Shown here piece after piece: positions 1 through 7,303 of a stretch of DNA of 12,829 nucleotides. Every line of letters begins with the position of its first letter. Position 1 is the stretch's first letter. The DNA is from Thiobacillus sp. (GTDB lineage: Bacteria; Pseudomonadota; Gammaproteobacteria; Burkholderiales; Thiobacillaceae), in the NCBI RefSeq assembly GCF_024708915.1, contig NZ_JANJXQ010000024.1:1-12829 (forward strand). Direction: 5' to 3'. Under the pieces are notes generated by a model. That model was not told where the DNA came from. It worked only from the letters and a program-made list of their open reading frames with translations, and ran no database searches. A program made the translations under genes and the position numbers.

Positions 1-16
1 AGTTCTAGCAGACGCA

Positions 17-469
17 TCAGCGCACCCGGCGGCCGGCATCGCGCCGATGCGTCAGTTCGACCAGCTCGTCGTGAGCGCGCTGCTCGATGCGTCTCTGCTG
101 AATAGCGGCCTGCGCCAGATGGCGCTGCTCCAGCAGCCGCAAGGCTTTGACCCGTTGCTCGGCCTGCATCCATTCGGCCAGCCGCGCCTGCCAGTCGCGG
201 TGCGCAGCGTCGATGGCATCCTGGCCCACCTGCATTTCAGCGGCCTGCGCGTGCTGCAAACGGTTCATTTCCTGCAACTGCGCCGCCGCCACGCCGCCGC
301 GCAATTCGCCGGCCAGTTGCACGATGTGGGCGTCGCGCAGCGCGGCAAGCTGCACCTGCCGGCCGCGCGCGCGCAGCCAGATGCCATGTGCGAGCTTGAC
401 CGCGCGCGCCAGCGTTTCGCCGCGCCGCTCCGCCAGCTGCAGCACGCGCGCCAGGGCAAACGGCTTCAT
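17..469 (-). CDS. fliJ: Flagellar export chaperone/ATPase stalk protein FliJ
   Basis: A 150-residue protein, the usual FliJ length (about 145-150), beginning [16 protein letters not shown]. It is almost entirely charged and helical, rich in E, R, Q and A with few prolines, as expected of the two-helix antiparallel coiled coil that FliJ forms. In the family, FliJ sits in the centre of the FliI hexamer like the gamma subunit of F-ATPase and links the ATPase to FlhA while escorting export chaperones; it acts at the cytoplasmic face of the flagellar type III export gate. The ATG overlaps the fliI stop as ATGA. A good Shine-Dalgarno, GAGGTG, lies 5 nt upstream inside the end of fliI. FliJ is poorly conserved, so the name rests on size, coiled-coil character and position after fliI. 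The stop is 16 bases from the window edge, so any following fliK or fliL is out of view. Confidence 0.85.
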   Translation of the reverse strand: MKPFALARVLQLAERRGETLARAVKLAHGIWLRARGRQVQLAALRDAHIVQLAGELRGGVAAAQLQEMNRLQHAQAAEMQVGQDAIDAAHRDWQARLAEWMQAEQRVKALRLLEQRHLAQAAIQQRRIEQRAHDELVELTHRRDAGRRVR

Positions 470-1860
470 CCAAGCACCTCGTCGAGGCCTGCGCGCGCGG
501 CCTCCAGCGGTGCGCGCTCGCGCACGCCCTGCATCAGGTAGCCCTGCATTCCGGGGTACAGCCGCACCCCTTCGTCGAGCACCAGATCGGCGCCCGGCAC
601 GTAGGCGCCGACGGCAAGCAGGTCGCGGCTGCGCATGTAGCGCGAATAGAGATACTTGAAGCGGCGCGTGCGTTCCAGCGCCTCCTCGGGGAGCAGATCG
701 GGCTGTGCCCGGCTGATCGAGGCCTCGATGTCGATCGCCGGGTAATGGCCGGCGTCGGCGAGATCGCGGCTCAATACGATGTGGCCGTCGAGGATCGCGC
801 GCGCGGCGTCGGCGATCGGATCCTGCTGGTCGTCGCCTTCCATCAGCACGGTGAAGAAAGCGGTGATCGAGCCGCTGCCGCTGCGGCCGTTGCCGGCGCG
901 CTCCGCCAGTTGCGGCAGCTTGGCGAACACCGACGGCGGATAGCCCTTGGTGGCGGGCGGTTCGCCGATCGCCAGCGCCACCTCGCGCTGCGCCATCGCG
1001 TAGCGGGTGAGCGAATCCATGATCAGCAGCACGTGCTTGCCCTGGTCGCGGAAATATTCGGCGATCGACATCGCATACGCTGCGCCGTTCAGCCGCATCA
1101 GCGGCGGATGATCGGCGGGCGCGGCCACCACCACCGCGCGCGCCATGCCTTCGCTGCCGAGGATGCGGTCGATGAATTCCTTGACCTCGCGCCCGCGTTC
1201 GCCGATCAGGCCGACGACCACGACATCGGCTTCGGTCATGCGCGCCATCATGCCGAGCAGAATGCTCTTGCCGACGCCGCTGCCGGCAAACAGGCCGAGC
1301 CGCTGCCCGCGCCCCACCGTCAACAGGCCGTTGATCGCGCGCACACCGACGTCGAGCGTCTGCCGGATCGGCGCGCGTTCCAGCGGATTGATCGGGCGGC
1401 TGTACAGCGGCACCCGGCGCTCCAGCGACAGCGGGCCCATGCCGTCGAGCGGGCGCCCGGCGCCGTCGAGCACGCGCCCCAGCAGGCGCTCGCCGACCGG
1501 CACCTGGCGCACCCGGTCCTGCGCGCGGCGGCGCGGAATGTAGCGCATGCCCAGGCGCGGCGGCTGCGCCGCCAGCGGGTCGTCGGGGATCACCCGCGCC
1601 CCCGGCATCACGCCGTAGATGTCGGTGGCCGGCATGATGAACAGGCGGTCGCCGGAGAACCCGGCCACCTCGGCCTCGATGCTCTGTCCGCCGGGAATCT
1701 GGATGTGGCACTGGCTGCCTACCGGCAGGCGCAGACCCACCGCCTCCATCACCAGACCGGACACCCGGGTCAGCCGCCCGCTGGTGGCGATCGGCGTCGC
1801 CCAGCCCACCGCGCGGCGGCAATCGGCCAGGTATTCGCGCAGGCGGACGATGCGCTCCAT
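466..1860 (-). CDS. fliI: Flagellum-specific export ATPase FliI
   Basis: A 464-residue P-loop ATPase related to F1-ATPase beta, normal for FliI (about 440-470). It powers and times delivery of flagellar substrates to the export gate, as a hexamer held by FliH and with FliJ in its centre. Visible features: an N-terminal beta-barrel domain (about 1-100); Walker A AGSGVGKS at 192-199; the [14 protein letters not shown] stretch at 217-230; Walker [12 protein letters not shown] at 276-286; the [17 protein letters not shown] block at 307-323, diagnostic for FliI/SctN ATPases; and [15 protein letters not shown] at 330-344. The C-terminal helical domain is intact. The start ATG overlaps the fliH stop by one base (TGATG), which fixes it; a longer in-frame extension upstream only reads through fliH in another frame. 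Its stop overlaps fliJ as ATGA. The alternative reading as a virulence-type SctN ATPase is unlikely given the fliFGH-J neighbours. Confidence 0.97.
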   Translation of the reverse strand: MERIVRLREYLADCRRAVGWATPIATSGRLTRVSGLVMEAVGLRLPVGSQCHIQIPGGQSIEAEVAGFSGDRLFIMPATDIYGVMPGARVIPDDPLAAQPPRLGMRYIPRRRAQDRVRQVPVGERLLGRVLDGAGRPLDGMGPLSLERRVPLYSRPINPLERAPIRQTLDVGVRAINGLLTVGRGQRLGLFAGSGVGKSILLGMMARMTEADVVVVGLIGERGREVKEFIDRILGSEGMARAVVVAAPADHPPLMRLNGAAYAMSIAEYFRDQGKHVLLIMDSLTRYAMAQREVALAIGEPPATKGYPPSVFAKLPQLAERAGNGRSGSGSITAFFTVLMEGDDQQDPIADAARAILDGHIVLSRDLADAGHYPAIDIEASISRAQPDLLPEEALERTRRFKYLYSRYMRSRDLLAVGAYVPGADLVLDEGVRLYPGMQGYLMQGVRERAPLEAARAGLDEVLG

Positions 1861-2456
1861 CACTCGATCCAGTTCAGGTTGGAGCCGAGCACCTGCACCA
1901 CCTGGCGCCAGCGTGCCGGCAGGGTGGCGTCGAGATCGCCCTGCGAGGTTTCGATCAGGCAGCCGCCGCGCACGATGCGCACGTCTTCCACGATGCGCAG
2001 GCGGTTCTTGTCGAGCACCTGGTCGAGATGCGGGCGCACCAGCGCGGCGTCGTCCGGATTCAGCAGCAGGCGCGCTTCGCGGCTGGTTTCCGCCATCTGC
2101 TTCAGCGCCAGGTTGACCACGTCGAGGATGCGTTCGGGACGTGCCGCGAGTTCGCCCGCCACCACCTGGCGCGCCACGTCGAGCGCAAGTTCGAGCACCA
2201 TGTCGGCGAGGCGGAAATCGAGGTTGTCGAGGGTCGAGGAAAAGCTTTCGGCCAGCTGCTTCATGCGCCCGCAGGCCTGTTCTCCTTCCACCCGCCCGGC
2301 GGCCAGTCCTTCGGCGTAGCCCTCGGCGCGCGCGGCCTCGCGCAGCCCGGCCAGCTCGGCCGCGGCATCCGCGGCCGGCGACGCCTCGCCTGCCGGCGCG
2401 GCCAGCTCCACCACCTCCCACTGTTCGAATGCGGTGGTGTCTTCGTGTGTGCTCAT
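1860..2456 (-). CDS. fliH: Flagellar assembly protein FliH (export ATPase regulator)
   Basis: A 198-residue protein. FliH forms a dimer that binds the N terminus of FliI, restrains its ATPase activity and tethers it to the C-ring via FliN; it corresponds to the peripheral stalk (b plus delta) of F-ATPases. The diagnostic feature is a glycine-repeat helix: G46, G50, G54 and G58 in [16 protein letters not shown] form consecutive GxxxG steps, as in FliH/YscL proteins. The acidic, alanine-rich N-terminal 40 residues are followed by this helix, then a C-terminal domain with [20 protein letters not shown] (about residues 159-180), which matches the usual FliH C-terminal block. The ATG overlaps the fliG stop (ATGA) and has a strong AGGAGG Shine-Dalgarno at 2461-2466, within codons for the acidic FliG tail. 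Confidence 0.93.
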   Translation of the reverse strand: MSTHEDTTAFEQWEVVELAAPAGEASPAADAAAELAGLREAARAEGYAEGLAAGRVEGEQACGRMKQLAESFSSTLDNLDFRLADMVLELALDVARQVVAGELAARPERILDVVNLALKQMAETSREARLLLNPDDAALVRPHLDQVLDKNRLRIVEDVRIVRGGCLIETSQGDLDATLPARWRQVVQVLGSNLNWIE

Positions 2457-3418
2457 GCCGCCTCCTCTTCCGGGAATGGAATCGCCCCCTCTGCCGCCAG
2501 CCGCCGCAGGGTGGCGCCGGCATCGTCCTGCGCGGCCTGGATCGCGGTCACCGGCAAGCCGCCCAGGGTGTCGAGATCATCGCGCATGCGCTGTGCCGCG
2601 GTCGGACTCATCACCGCAGTGAGCGCGTCGAGCACCCGCCCGTCGCTGCCCTTCAGCGCATGCAGCAGGGTGCGGGCGCCGATATTGCGCAAAAAAGTCT
2701 TGCGGCCCGCTGCGGGCAGCCGCGCCAGGTCCTCGAACACGAGATTGCGCACGCGCAGGCGCGCGGCCAGGCCTGCGTCGTTCCGATCGAGCTGGCTCAA
2801 GGCGGCGGCGGCGCTGCCCTCGCTCATCTGCCCCAGCAGGCTGGCAACCGCGGCTTCGCCCTGCGCCGGCGCGGTGGTTTCCAGGCCGGCCAGCCAGTCA
2901 TCCAGCTCGCGTAGCATGTCGGGGCTGGGCGCCTCGCTGTGCGCCAGGTTCAACAAGGTGTCGGCGCGGGTCCCGGCGGGCAGCAGTTCGAGCACGACGG
3001 CCGCGACGTCGCGCGGCAGGCGCATGACGACCACAGCGATCAGTTGCGGCGGCTGCGCCTCCAGCAGACCGGCGATTTCCGCCGGTTCGCGCCAGGCCAG
3101 CTTTTCCAGCGACTGCGCGCCCGCGGCGCCCAGCCGTTGCAGCAGCGACCGCGCGCGCTCCGGGCTCAGCGCCAGCTTCAGCGTTTCGTCGAGAAAGCGC
3201 CCGGTGTCCGCGGCGAACCCGGTCTGCTCGGCCGCTTCGGCCGCGTAATCGCGCAAAATGATGCGCACGCGTTCGCGCGGCAGCACTTCCAGTTCACGCA
3301 TGGCGCTGCCCAGGCGGCTCACTTCCAGCGGACTCAGGTAACGCAACACGGCCGCCGTGGCCTCCTCGCCCAGGGCGAGCAGCAGCGCGGCGGATTTTTC
3401 GATCCCGGCCTGGCTCAT
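2453..3418 (-). CDS. fliG: Flagellar motor switch/rotor protein FliG, divergent
   Basis: A 321-residue protein with the three-part FliG layout: an N-terminal FliF-binding domain (1-100), an armadillo-type middle domain (105-200) and a C-terminal torque domain (205-315). FliG joins the MS ring (FliF) to the C-ring (FliM/FliN) and its C-terminal helix meets the stator. Preserved: NLVFEDL at 225-231, ALKGSD at 254-259 and MRDDLD at 278-283, including the equivalents of E. coli K264, D288 and D289. Changed, by my ungapped alignment from memory: the EHPQ motif is QPPQ (122-125), the MFXF motif is NLVF (225-228), the equivalent of R281 is T273, and that of R297 is P289. I chose the ATG overlapping the fliF stop (ATGA) over a GTG four codons upstream, because every other junction in the operon uses the same overlap. 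Identity as FliG is firm; normal switch function is less certain. Confidence 0.92.
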   Translation of the reverse strand: MSQAGIEKSAALLLALGEEATAAVLRYLSPLEVSRLGSAMRELEVLPRERVRIILRDYAAEAAEQTGFAADTGRFLDETLKLALSPERARSLLQRLGAAGAQSLEKLAWREPAEIAGLLEAQPPQLIAVVVMRLPRDVAAVVLELLPAGTRADTLLNLAHSEAPSPDMLRELDDWLAGLETTAPAQGEAAVASLLGQMSEGSAAAALSQLDRNDAGLAARLRVRNLVFEDLARLPAAGRKTFLRNIGARTLLHALKGSDGRVLDALTAVMSPTAAQRMRDDLDTLGGLPVTAIQAAQDDAGATLRRLAAEGAIPFPEEEAA

Positions 3419-4764
3419 GCGCGCATCCACAGCCTGATGACATCCGCCGCCACGCGCGGATCGGCCAGTACCTGGCTGCGGGTCGCATCCAGTTCGGCGT
3501 CGAAATCATCCGCCTGCATTTCGCTGGCGGGTGCCCGGCGGATACGCCGCCAGCCAGCCACGCCGAGCACGGCCAGGGTCGCCGCGGCAGCCGCCAGCGG
3601 CCATTGTGAAAAATGGAATGGACTCTCCGTGCTCGGCAGCGGACTGGCCGGCTGCACCCGCGGAATCGGGCCGGGTGCAGCCGGCGCTGGGGGAAGCGCA
3701 ACGGCAACGTCGGCCTGCATCTTGGGCGCCACTGCAGGCAACGCATACACGCTCAGGCTGTCGCCGCGCGCCGGCAGCAGACCCAGCGCCTGGCGCGCCA
3801 GCTGCCCGGCACGCCTGAGTTCGCCGGCGCTGGCGTCGAACCCCAGAATCACGATGGCATTGATCCGCTGGACGCGGCCTTCGGGAACGCGCGTGGTGCG
3901 CACGGTCTTCTCCAGCGGACGCGCCTGCCCGGCCACCACGACGTTGCGCACGCGCTCGACCGTCTGCCGGGTTTCGCTGTCCGCCAGCGTCGCGGTCACC
4001 TGCACGCTGACACGGTCTGCGCCCAGCCAGGGCGTCAGCACGGCCAGCGCACGTCGCGCCAGATCCTGCTCCAGCGCCAGACGCTGCGTCTGGGCGGCTT
4101 CGGGGACCACGCCGCCCAGCACGACGCCGCGCGGATCGAACACCTGCACTTCGGCGCGCTTCAGGCGCGGCACGCTGGCGGCCACCAGCGTCTGGATCGT
4201 CGACACCTGCCCGGCATCCAGCCGGGCGCCCGGGCGCAGCCGTACCAGCACCGCAGCGGTGGCGGGCGGCGCATCGCGCAGGAACGGCGAGACCTTGGGC
4301 AGGGCGAGGTGGACCCGTGCCAGTTCGACCGTATCCAGCTTCTGGATCGAGCGCGCCAGGTCGATTTCGAGCGCGCGCTGGTAGCGCTGCTGTTCCTGCA
4401 GCGACGAGGTGCCGAAGCGGGGAGAACGGTCGATCTCATCCTGCGCATCGGCATCGATTCTGGGCAGACCCAATGCAGCCAGACGATAGCGTGCCGCATG
4501 CAGCTCTCCGGACGGCACTTCGATGGTGCCGTCCGCGGCGGACAGACGATAGGGGATGTCGAGCCGTTCGAGCGCGCCGATGACCTCGCCGCCCGCGCGG
4601 TCGGACAGCTGCGTGTACAGCACGCGATAGACCGGCGGGTTGAACCACAGATAGGCGGCAGCCAGCGCGGCCAGCGGCAGCAGCACCAGCAGGGCAAGCA
4701 TGAGGCGGCGCAATGGGCTCGCGTCGGCGATCAGGTCGCGCAGACTGCTCAGCCAACCCGGCAC
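3415..4764 (-). CDS. fliF: Flagellar MS-ring protein FliF, short form
   Basis: A 449-residue protein; usual FliF length is about 550-570. FliF forms the MS ring in the inner membrane, around the export gate, and carries FliG on its cytoplasmic tail. Seen: an N-terminal transmembrane helix (LMLALLVLLPLAALAAAYLW, about 21-40); ring-building motifs, with YRVLYTQLSDRAGGEVI and DIPYRL in RBM1, ALEIDLARSIQKLDTVELARVH in RBM2, and KTVRTTRVPEGRVQRINAIV in RBM3; a second transmembrane helix around 388-405 (WPLAAAAATLAVLGVAGW); and a FliG-binding tail ending [15 protein letters not shown]. The long loop normally inserted in RBM3 (the beta-collar, with its SNQPP-type motif) is missing, and the tail after helix 2 is only about 44 residues. 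Start: GTG at 4764 has a perfect GAGGTG 6 nt upstream; a GTG three codons earlier lies inside that Shine-Dalgarno and is less likely. No fliE lies upstream. Confidence 0.92.
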   Translation of the reverse strand: MPGWLSSLRDLIADASPLRRLMLALLVLLPLAALAAAYLWFNPPVYRVLYTQLSDRAGGEVIGALERLDIPYRLSAADGTIEVPSGELHAARYRLAALGLPRIDADAQDEIDRSPRFGTSSLQEQQRYQRALEIDLARSIQKLDTVELARVHLALPKVSPFLRDAPPATAAVLVRLRPGARLDAGQVSTIQTLVAASVPRLKRAEVQVFDPRGVVLGGVVPEAAQTQRLALEQDLARRALAVLTPWLGADRVSVQVTATLADSETRQTVERVRNVVVAGQARPLEKTVRTTRVPEGRVQRINAIVILGFDASAGELRRAGQLARQALGLLPARGDSLSVYALPAVAPKMQADVAVALPPAPAAPGPIPRVQPASPLPSTESPFHFSQWPLAAAAATLAVLGVAGWRRIRRAPASEMQADDFDAELDATRSQVLADPRVAADVIRLWMRA

Positions 4765-4770
4765 TGCACG

Positions 4771-4776
4771 CACCTC
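4771..4776 (-). promoter_or_regulatory. Shine-Dalgarno deciding the fliF start
   Basis: GAGGTG on the minus strand, a full six-base match to the 16S anti-Shine-Dalgarno, with a 6-nt spacer (CGTGCA) before the GTG at 4762-4764. The alternative GTG at 4771-4773 is part of this motif itself and has no Shine-Dalgarno of its own, so translation probably starts at 4764. Confidence 0.6.
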
Positions 4777-4839
4777 GTCTGCGTTGTCGGGGTCACCGGG
4801 TTTGCCTCGCGCTTGATGGGTTGGGTGGTCACCCGCGGA

Positions 4840-4845
4840 ATTATA
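4840..4845 (-). promoter_or_regulatory. Candidate -10 box for the fliFGHIJ operon
   Basis: A perfect TATAAT on the minus strand, overlapping the TAA stop codon of sixA, 75 bases before the proposed fliF start. No good -35 lies 16-18 bp upstream, and neither a sigma-54 (GG-N10-GC) nor a sigma-28 (TAAA-N15-GCCGATAA) pattern was found around it. In GC-rich DNA a perfect TATAAT in front of an operon is suggestive, but part of it is forced by the sixA TAA, so this is only a candidate. Confidence 0.35.
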
Positions 4846-5293
4846 ACCAGTCAGGCGCAGCCACAGCGCGCAACACCACCTGCAGCTGCCCTGCCCGCTC
4901 GCGGCCCTGGAACCACCAGATGCCGCCTTTCTTCACCGCCAGATCGCCCGCCTGCCCGGCCAGCAGCTGCATCGCCACCTGCCCCAGCGTGGGTTGATGG
5001 CCGACGACCAGCACCGGATAGGCCGCATCCGGCCAACCCGCCGCGGCCAGCACGTCCGCGGCATTGGCGCCGGGCGCCAATGCCGCCACCTCTTGGTATT
5101 CACGCCCCAGTGCCTGCGCGGTTTGCCGGGCGCGGGTGGCGGGACTGGCCAGAATGCGGATATCCGGCGGCAGCCGCGGATTGAGCCAGTCGGCCATGCG
5201 CGCCGCCTGCTTGCGGCCCCTGGCGGTCAGTTCACGGGTGGCATCGGGGAACGCGTCTTCCGCCTCGGTGTGCCGCCACAAAATCAGTTCCAT
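4841..5293 (-). CDS. sixA: SixA-type phosphohistidine phosphatase
   Basis: A 150-residue histidine-phosphatase-superfamily protein of SixA size (about 150-160). SixA enzymes remove phosphate from phosphohistidine; the E. coli enzyme acts on histidine phosphotransfer domains such as that of ArcB and on the nitrogen-PTS protein NPr. Seen: catalytic H8 in LILWRHTEAE at the N terminus (RHT where the superfamily has RHG), the ASPATRARQTAQ segment (about 49-60) carrying the second arginine pocket, and the second catalytic histidine in VLVVGHQPTLGQVA (about 93-106). No signal peptide or membrane segment, so it is cytoplasmic. The ATG has an AGGGA Shine-Dalgarno about 6-8 nt upstream. It lies 42 nt after the CHASE2 kinase gene on the same strand, suggesting co-transcription, and 76 nt before fliF. 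Confidence 0.9.
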   Translation of the reverse strand: MELILWRHTEAEDAFPDATRELTARGRKQAARMADWLNPRLPPDIRILASPATRARQTAQALGREYQEVAALAPGANAADVLAAAGWPDAAYPVLVVGHQPTLGQVAMQLLAGQAGDLAVKKGGIWWFQGRERAGQLQVVLRAVAAPDWL

Positions 5294-5302
5294 TTCGGTT
5301 CC

Positions 5303-5329
5303 CTCACAATACCGGCCCCGAATCGTGAG
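5303..5329 (-). repeat. Inverted repeat overlapping the sixA ribosome-binding site
   Basis: CTCACAAT at 5303-5310 faces ATCGTGAG at 5322-5329 with an 11-nt loop and one mismatched pair in eight. In the minus-strand transcript the 3' arm includes the GAG of the sixA Shine-Dalgarno. There is no U-run, so it is not a classical terminator. It might reduce sixA translation unless upstream ribosomes open it, or be chance. Confidence 0.3.
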
Positions 5330-5335
5330 CCACGC

Positions 5336-7297
5336 CTATTGTGCCGCAGCCGCGCTTGCCGAAGACGACAATCCCGTCAGCGGCAGCCGCAGGGTGAAGC
5401 AGCTGAATATTCCCGGTTCGCTTGCGACCTCGACTGTGCCGCCGTGTTTTTCCGCCACGGTGCGCACGAAATACAGCCCCAGTCCGCTGCCCGTCGTCTG
5501 TTCCGCGGCGCGGCTGAAGCGGCGGAACAGGCGCGCCCGATCGGCGGCGGCGATGCCGGGGCCGTGGTCGGTCACGCTGGCCTCGGCCCATTCGCCTGCG
5601 CAGCGCAAGCCCACCGTCACGCTGGAATGCGCCGGCGCGTAATGCACCGCGTTCAGCACCAGATTGAGCATGGCGCGATGCAGCAGGCCGAACTCGCCCT
5701 GCACCCACAGCGGATCGTCGGGCAGCTGGCGCACCAGCTGCACCGACTTGGCGCGCGCCGCGGCGAACGCATCGTCGATCGCCTGGTGCACCAGCGCGGC
5801 AAAGTCGAGTTCCTCGAAACGGGCGGCGTCCAGCATCTCGGCACGCGAAGTGCGCAGGAATTCTTCCGCCAGCGTCAAGCCGCGGGTCAGCGGGTCGCGC
5901 AGGCGGGCTTGCGCAGCGGCTGGCAGCGCGTCGAGCTGCATCAGGGCGGAGGCCAGCGGCGCACGGATGTCGTGCGAGATGAACGCCAGCGTTTCGCGCT
6001 GCTCGTCCTGCAGATGGCGCAAGCGGTGCGCCGCCGCCTGCACCTGCTGGATACGCGCCTCGAACGGGTCGTGCGACAGCACCCTCGGCTGGGCATCGGC
6101 CGCCGGCCCCAGTTCCTGGCGCAGCCGTTTCAGTTCGTGGTCGAGAAAGCGGCCTGCGCCCTCCAGGCGCCGCCAGCTCCATACCGGATAAGCCAGCAGG
6201 ATCGCCAGCAGCGCGCCGGCAACCGGCATCCAGACCTGGACCCAGAACGGCAGCGCGATGGCGGCCGCGGCCACGGCCACGAACCACAGCGCACTCGCCA
6301 GCAATCCGCCCAGCGGATTCAGGCGCGGCAGCCACAGCAGCGGCGCCAGTGCCAGCAGGGCGGCGGCCAGCAGTGTGACGGCGGGCGGCACGTCGCGCAC
6401 CAGATGGCCGCTTCGCATCGACTCCAGCGCATTGGCGTGCACCTCCACCCCCGGCATCGGCTGGCGCTGTCCCGACACCGGCGTCGGCAGCAGGTCGCCC
6501 ATGCCTGCCGCGGTGGCGCCCACCAGCACGATCTTGTCGCGGAAGGTGCCGGGGGCGAATTCTCCGGTCAGCGCCTGCACATACGACAGCGTCCGCACAT
6601 GCCCGGGCGGCCCCAGAAACGTGATGCGGCGCGGCGCCGTCCGCACCAGGGCAAACGGCATCGCATCGGCAGCGGCGGGCGGAGTCCGGCTGAACGACGC
6701 TGGCAGCGCGCCGGCGGTGGCCAGCACCGCCTGCGCAAAATGCGGCCACACCGGCGCGCCCACGCCTTCCCACAGGAAAATGCTGCGCGCAATGCCGTCC
6801 TGGTCCAGTTCGGCATGCACCCGTCCCAGCGCCGCCGCCTGTTCCAGCAACTGCGGCAGCGGCAGGGTCTCCAGCAGCTGGCCGTTGACGCGGCTGCTTT
6901 CCAGCAGCACCGGCAGCACCACATTGCCCGCACGCGCGATCGCTTCCGCCAGCGCCGCGTCGGCGGGCTGATCGGCGGTGTCGGGTTCGGCGAAGACCAG
7001 GTCGAGACCGATCGCGCGCGCGCCATCGGCATGCAGGCGGTCGACCAGCGCGGCATGCAGCCGCCGCGACCACGGCCAGCGGCCAAGCTTGGAGAGGCTG
7101 TCTTCGTCGATGGCGACGATCACGAGATCCGCCGGCGGCGGCCGGCTGTGCAGGCGCTGCCCGAGGTCGTACAGCAGGTTGTCGACCCGGTTCAACACGC
7201 CGCTGCCGGTCACCAGCAGCGCGATCGCCAGCAGGATCAGTGCCGTGGAGAAACGGTCGTTGCGCAGAAAACGCAGCCGGAGCGGATCGCGGCGCAC
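5336..7297 (-). CDS. CHASE2-domain sensor histidine kinase
   Basis: A 653-residue membrane sensor kinase. Order: short cytoplasmic N terminus; transmembrane helix (about 17-34); extracytoplasmic CHASE2 domain (about 38-300), recognisable by LVIVAIDEDSLSKLGRWPWSR, IGLDLVFAEPD, KIVLVGATAAGMGDLLPTP and MPGVEVHANALE; two or three further transmembrane helices (about 305-325, 330-352, 356-376); a linker with coiled-coil character (380-435); HisKA with phosphoacceptor H442 in FISHDIRAPLAS; and HATPase with N box NLVLNAVHYAP (545-555), G1 DHGPGIA (577-583) and G2 GSGLGL (603-608). All catalytic boxes are intact. CHASE2 is a presumed extracellular sensory domain of unknown ligand. The start is a GTG 6 nt after the TAA of the LysM-FecR gene; that TAA is in frame, so no earlier start exists, and no clear Shine-Dalgarno is seen, which suggests translational coupling. 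Its likely partner is the response regulator two genes upstream. Confidence 0.93.
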   Translation of the reverse strand: MRRDPLRLRFLRNDRFSTALILLAIALLVTGSGVLNRVDNLLYDLGQRLHSRPPPADLVIVAIDEDSLSKLGRWPWSRRLHAALVDRLHADGARAIGLDLVFAEPDTADQPADAALAEAIARAGNVVLPVLLESSRVNGQLLETLPLPQLLEQAAALGRVHAELDQDGIARSIFLWEGVGAPVWPHFAQAVLATAGALPASFSRTPPAAADAMPFALVRTAPRRITFLGPPGHVRTLSYVQALTGEFAPGTFRDKIVLVGATAAGMGDLLPTPVSGQRQPMPGVEVHANALESMRSGHLVRDVPPAVTLLAAALLALAPLLWLPRLNPLGGLLASALWFVAVAAAAIALPFWVQVWMPVAGALLAILLAYPVWSWRRLEGAGRFLDHELKRLRQELGPAADAQPRVLSHDPFEARIQQVQAAAHRLRHLQDEQRETLAFISHDIRAPLASALMQLDALPAAAQARLRDPLTRGLTLAEEFLRTSRAEMLDAARFEELDFAALVHQAIDDAFAAARAKSVQLVRQLPDDPLWVQGEFGLLHRAMLNLVLNAVHYAPAHSSVTVGLRCAGEWAEASVTDHGPGIAAADRARLFRRFSRAAEQTTGSGLGLYFVRTVAEKHGGTVEVASEPGIFSCFTLRLPLTGLSSSASAAAAQ

Positions 7298-7303
7298 GGG
7301 CGG

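Noticed and set aside
466..1860. FliI as a virulence-type III secretion ATPase (SctN)
   Set aside because: The operon contains fliF, fliG, fliH and fliJ in flagellar order, and a FliG homologue does not occur in injectisomes.
745..2319. A 524-codon plus-strand open frame opposite fliI and fliH
   Set aside because: Histidine/arginine/alanine-rich antisense translation, typical of high-GC DNA opposite a real gene; fliI and fliH are unambiguous.
3419..3430. GTG at 3430 as the FliG start
   Set aside because: It would lengthen the overlap with fliF to 16 bases without a better ribosome-binding site; the ATG at 3418 gives the ATGA overlap used at the other junctions.
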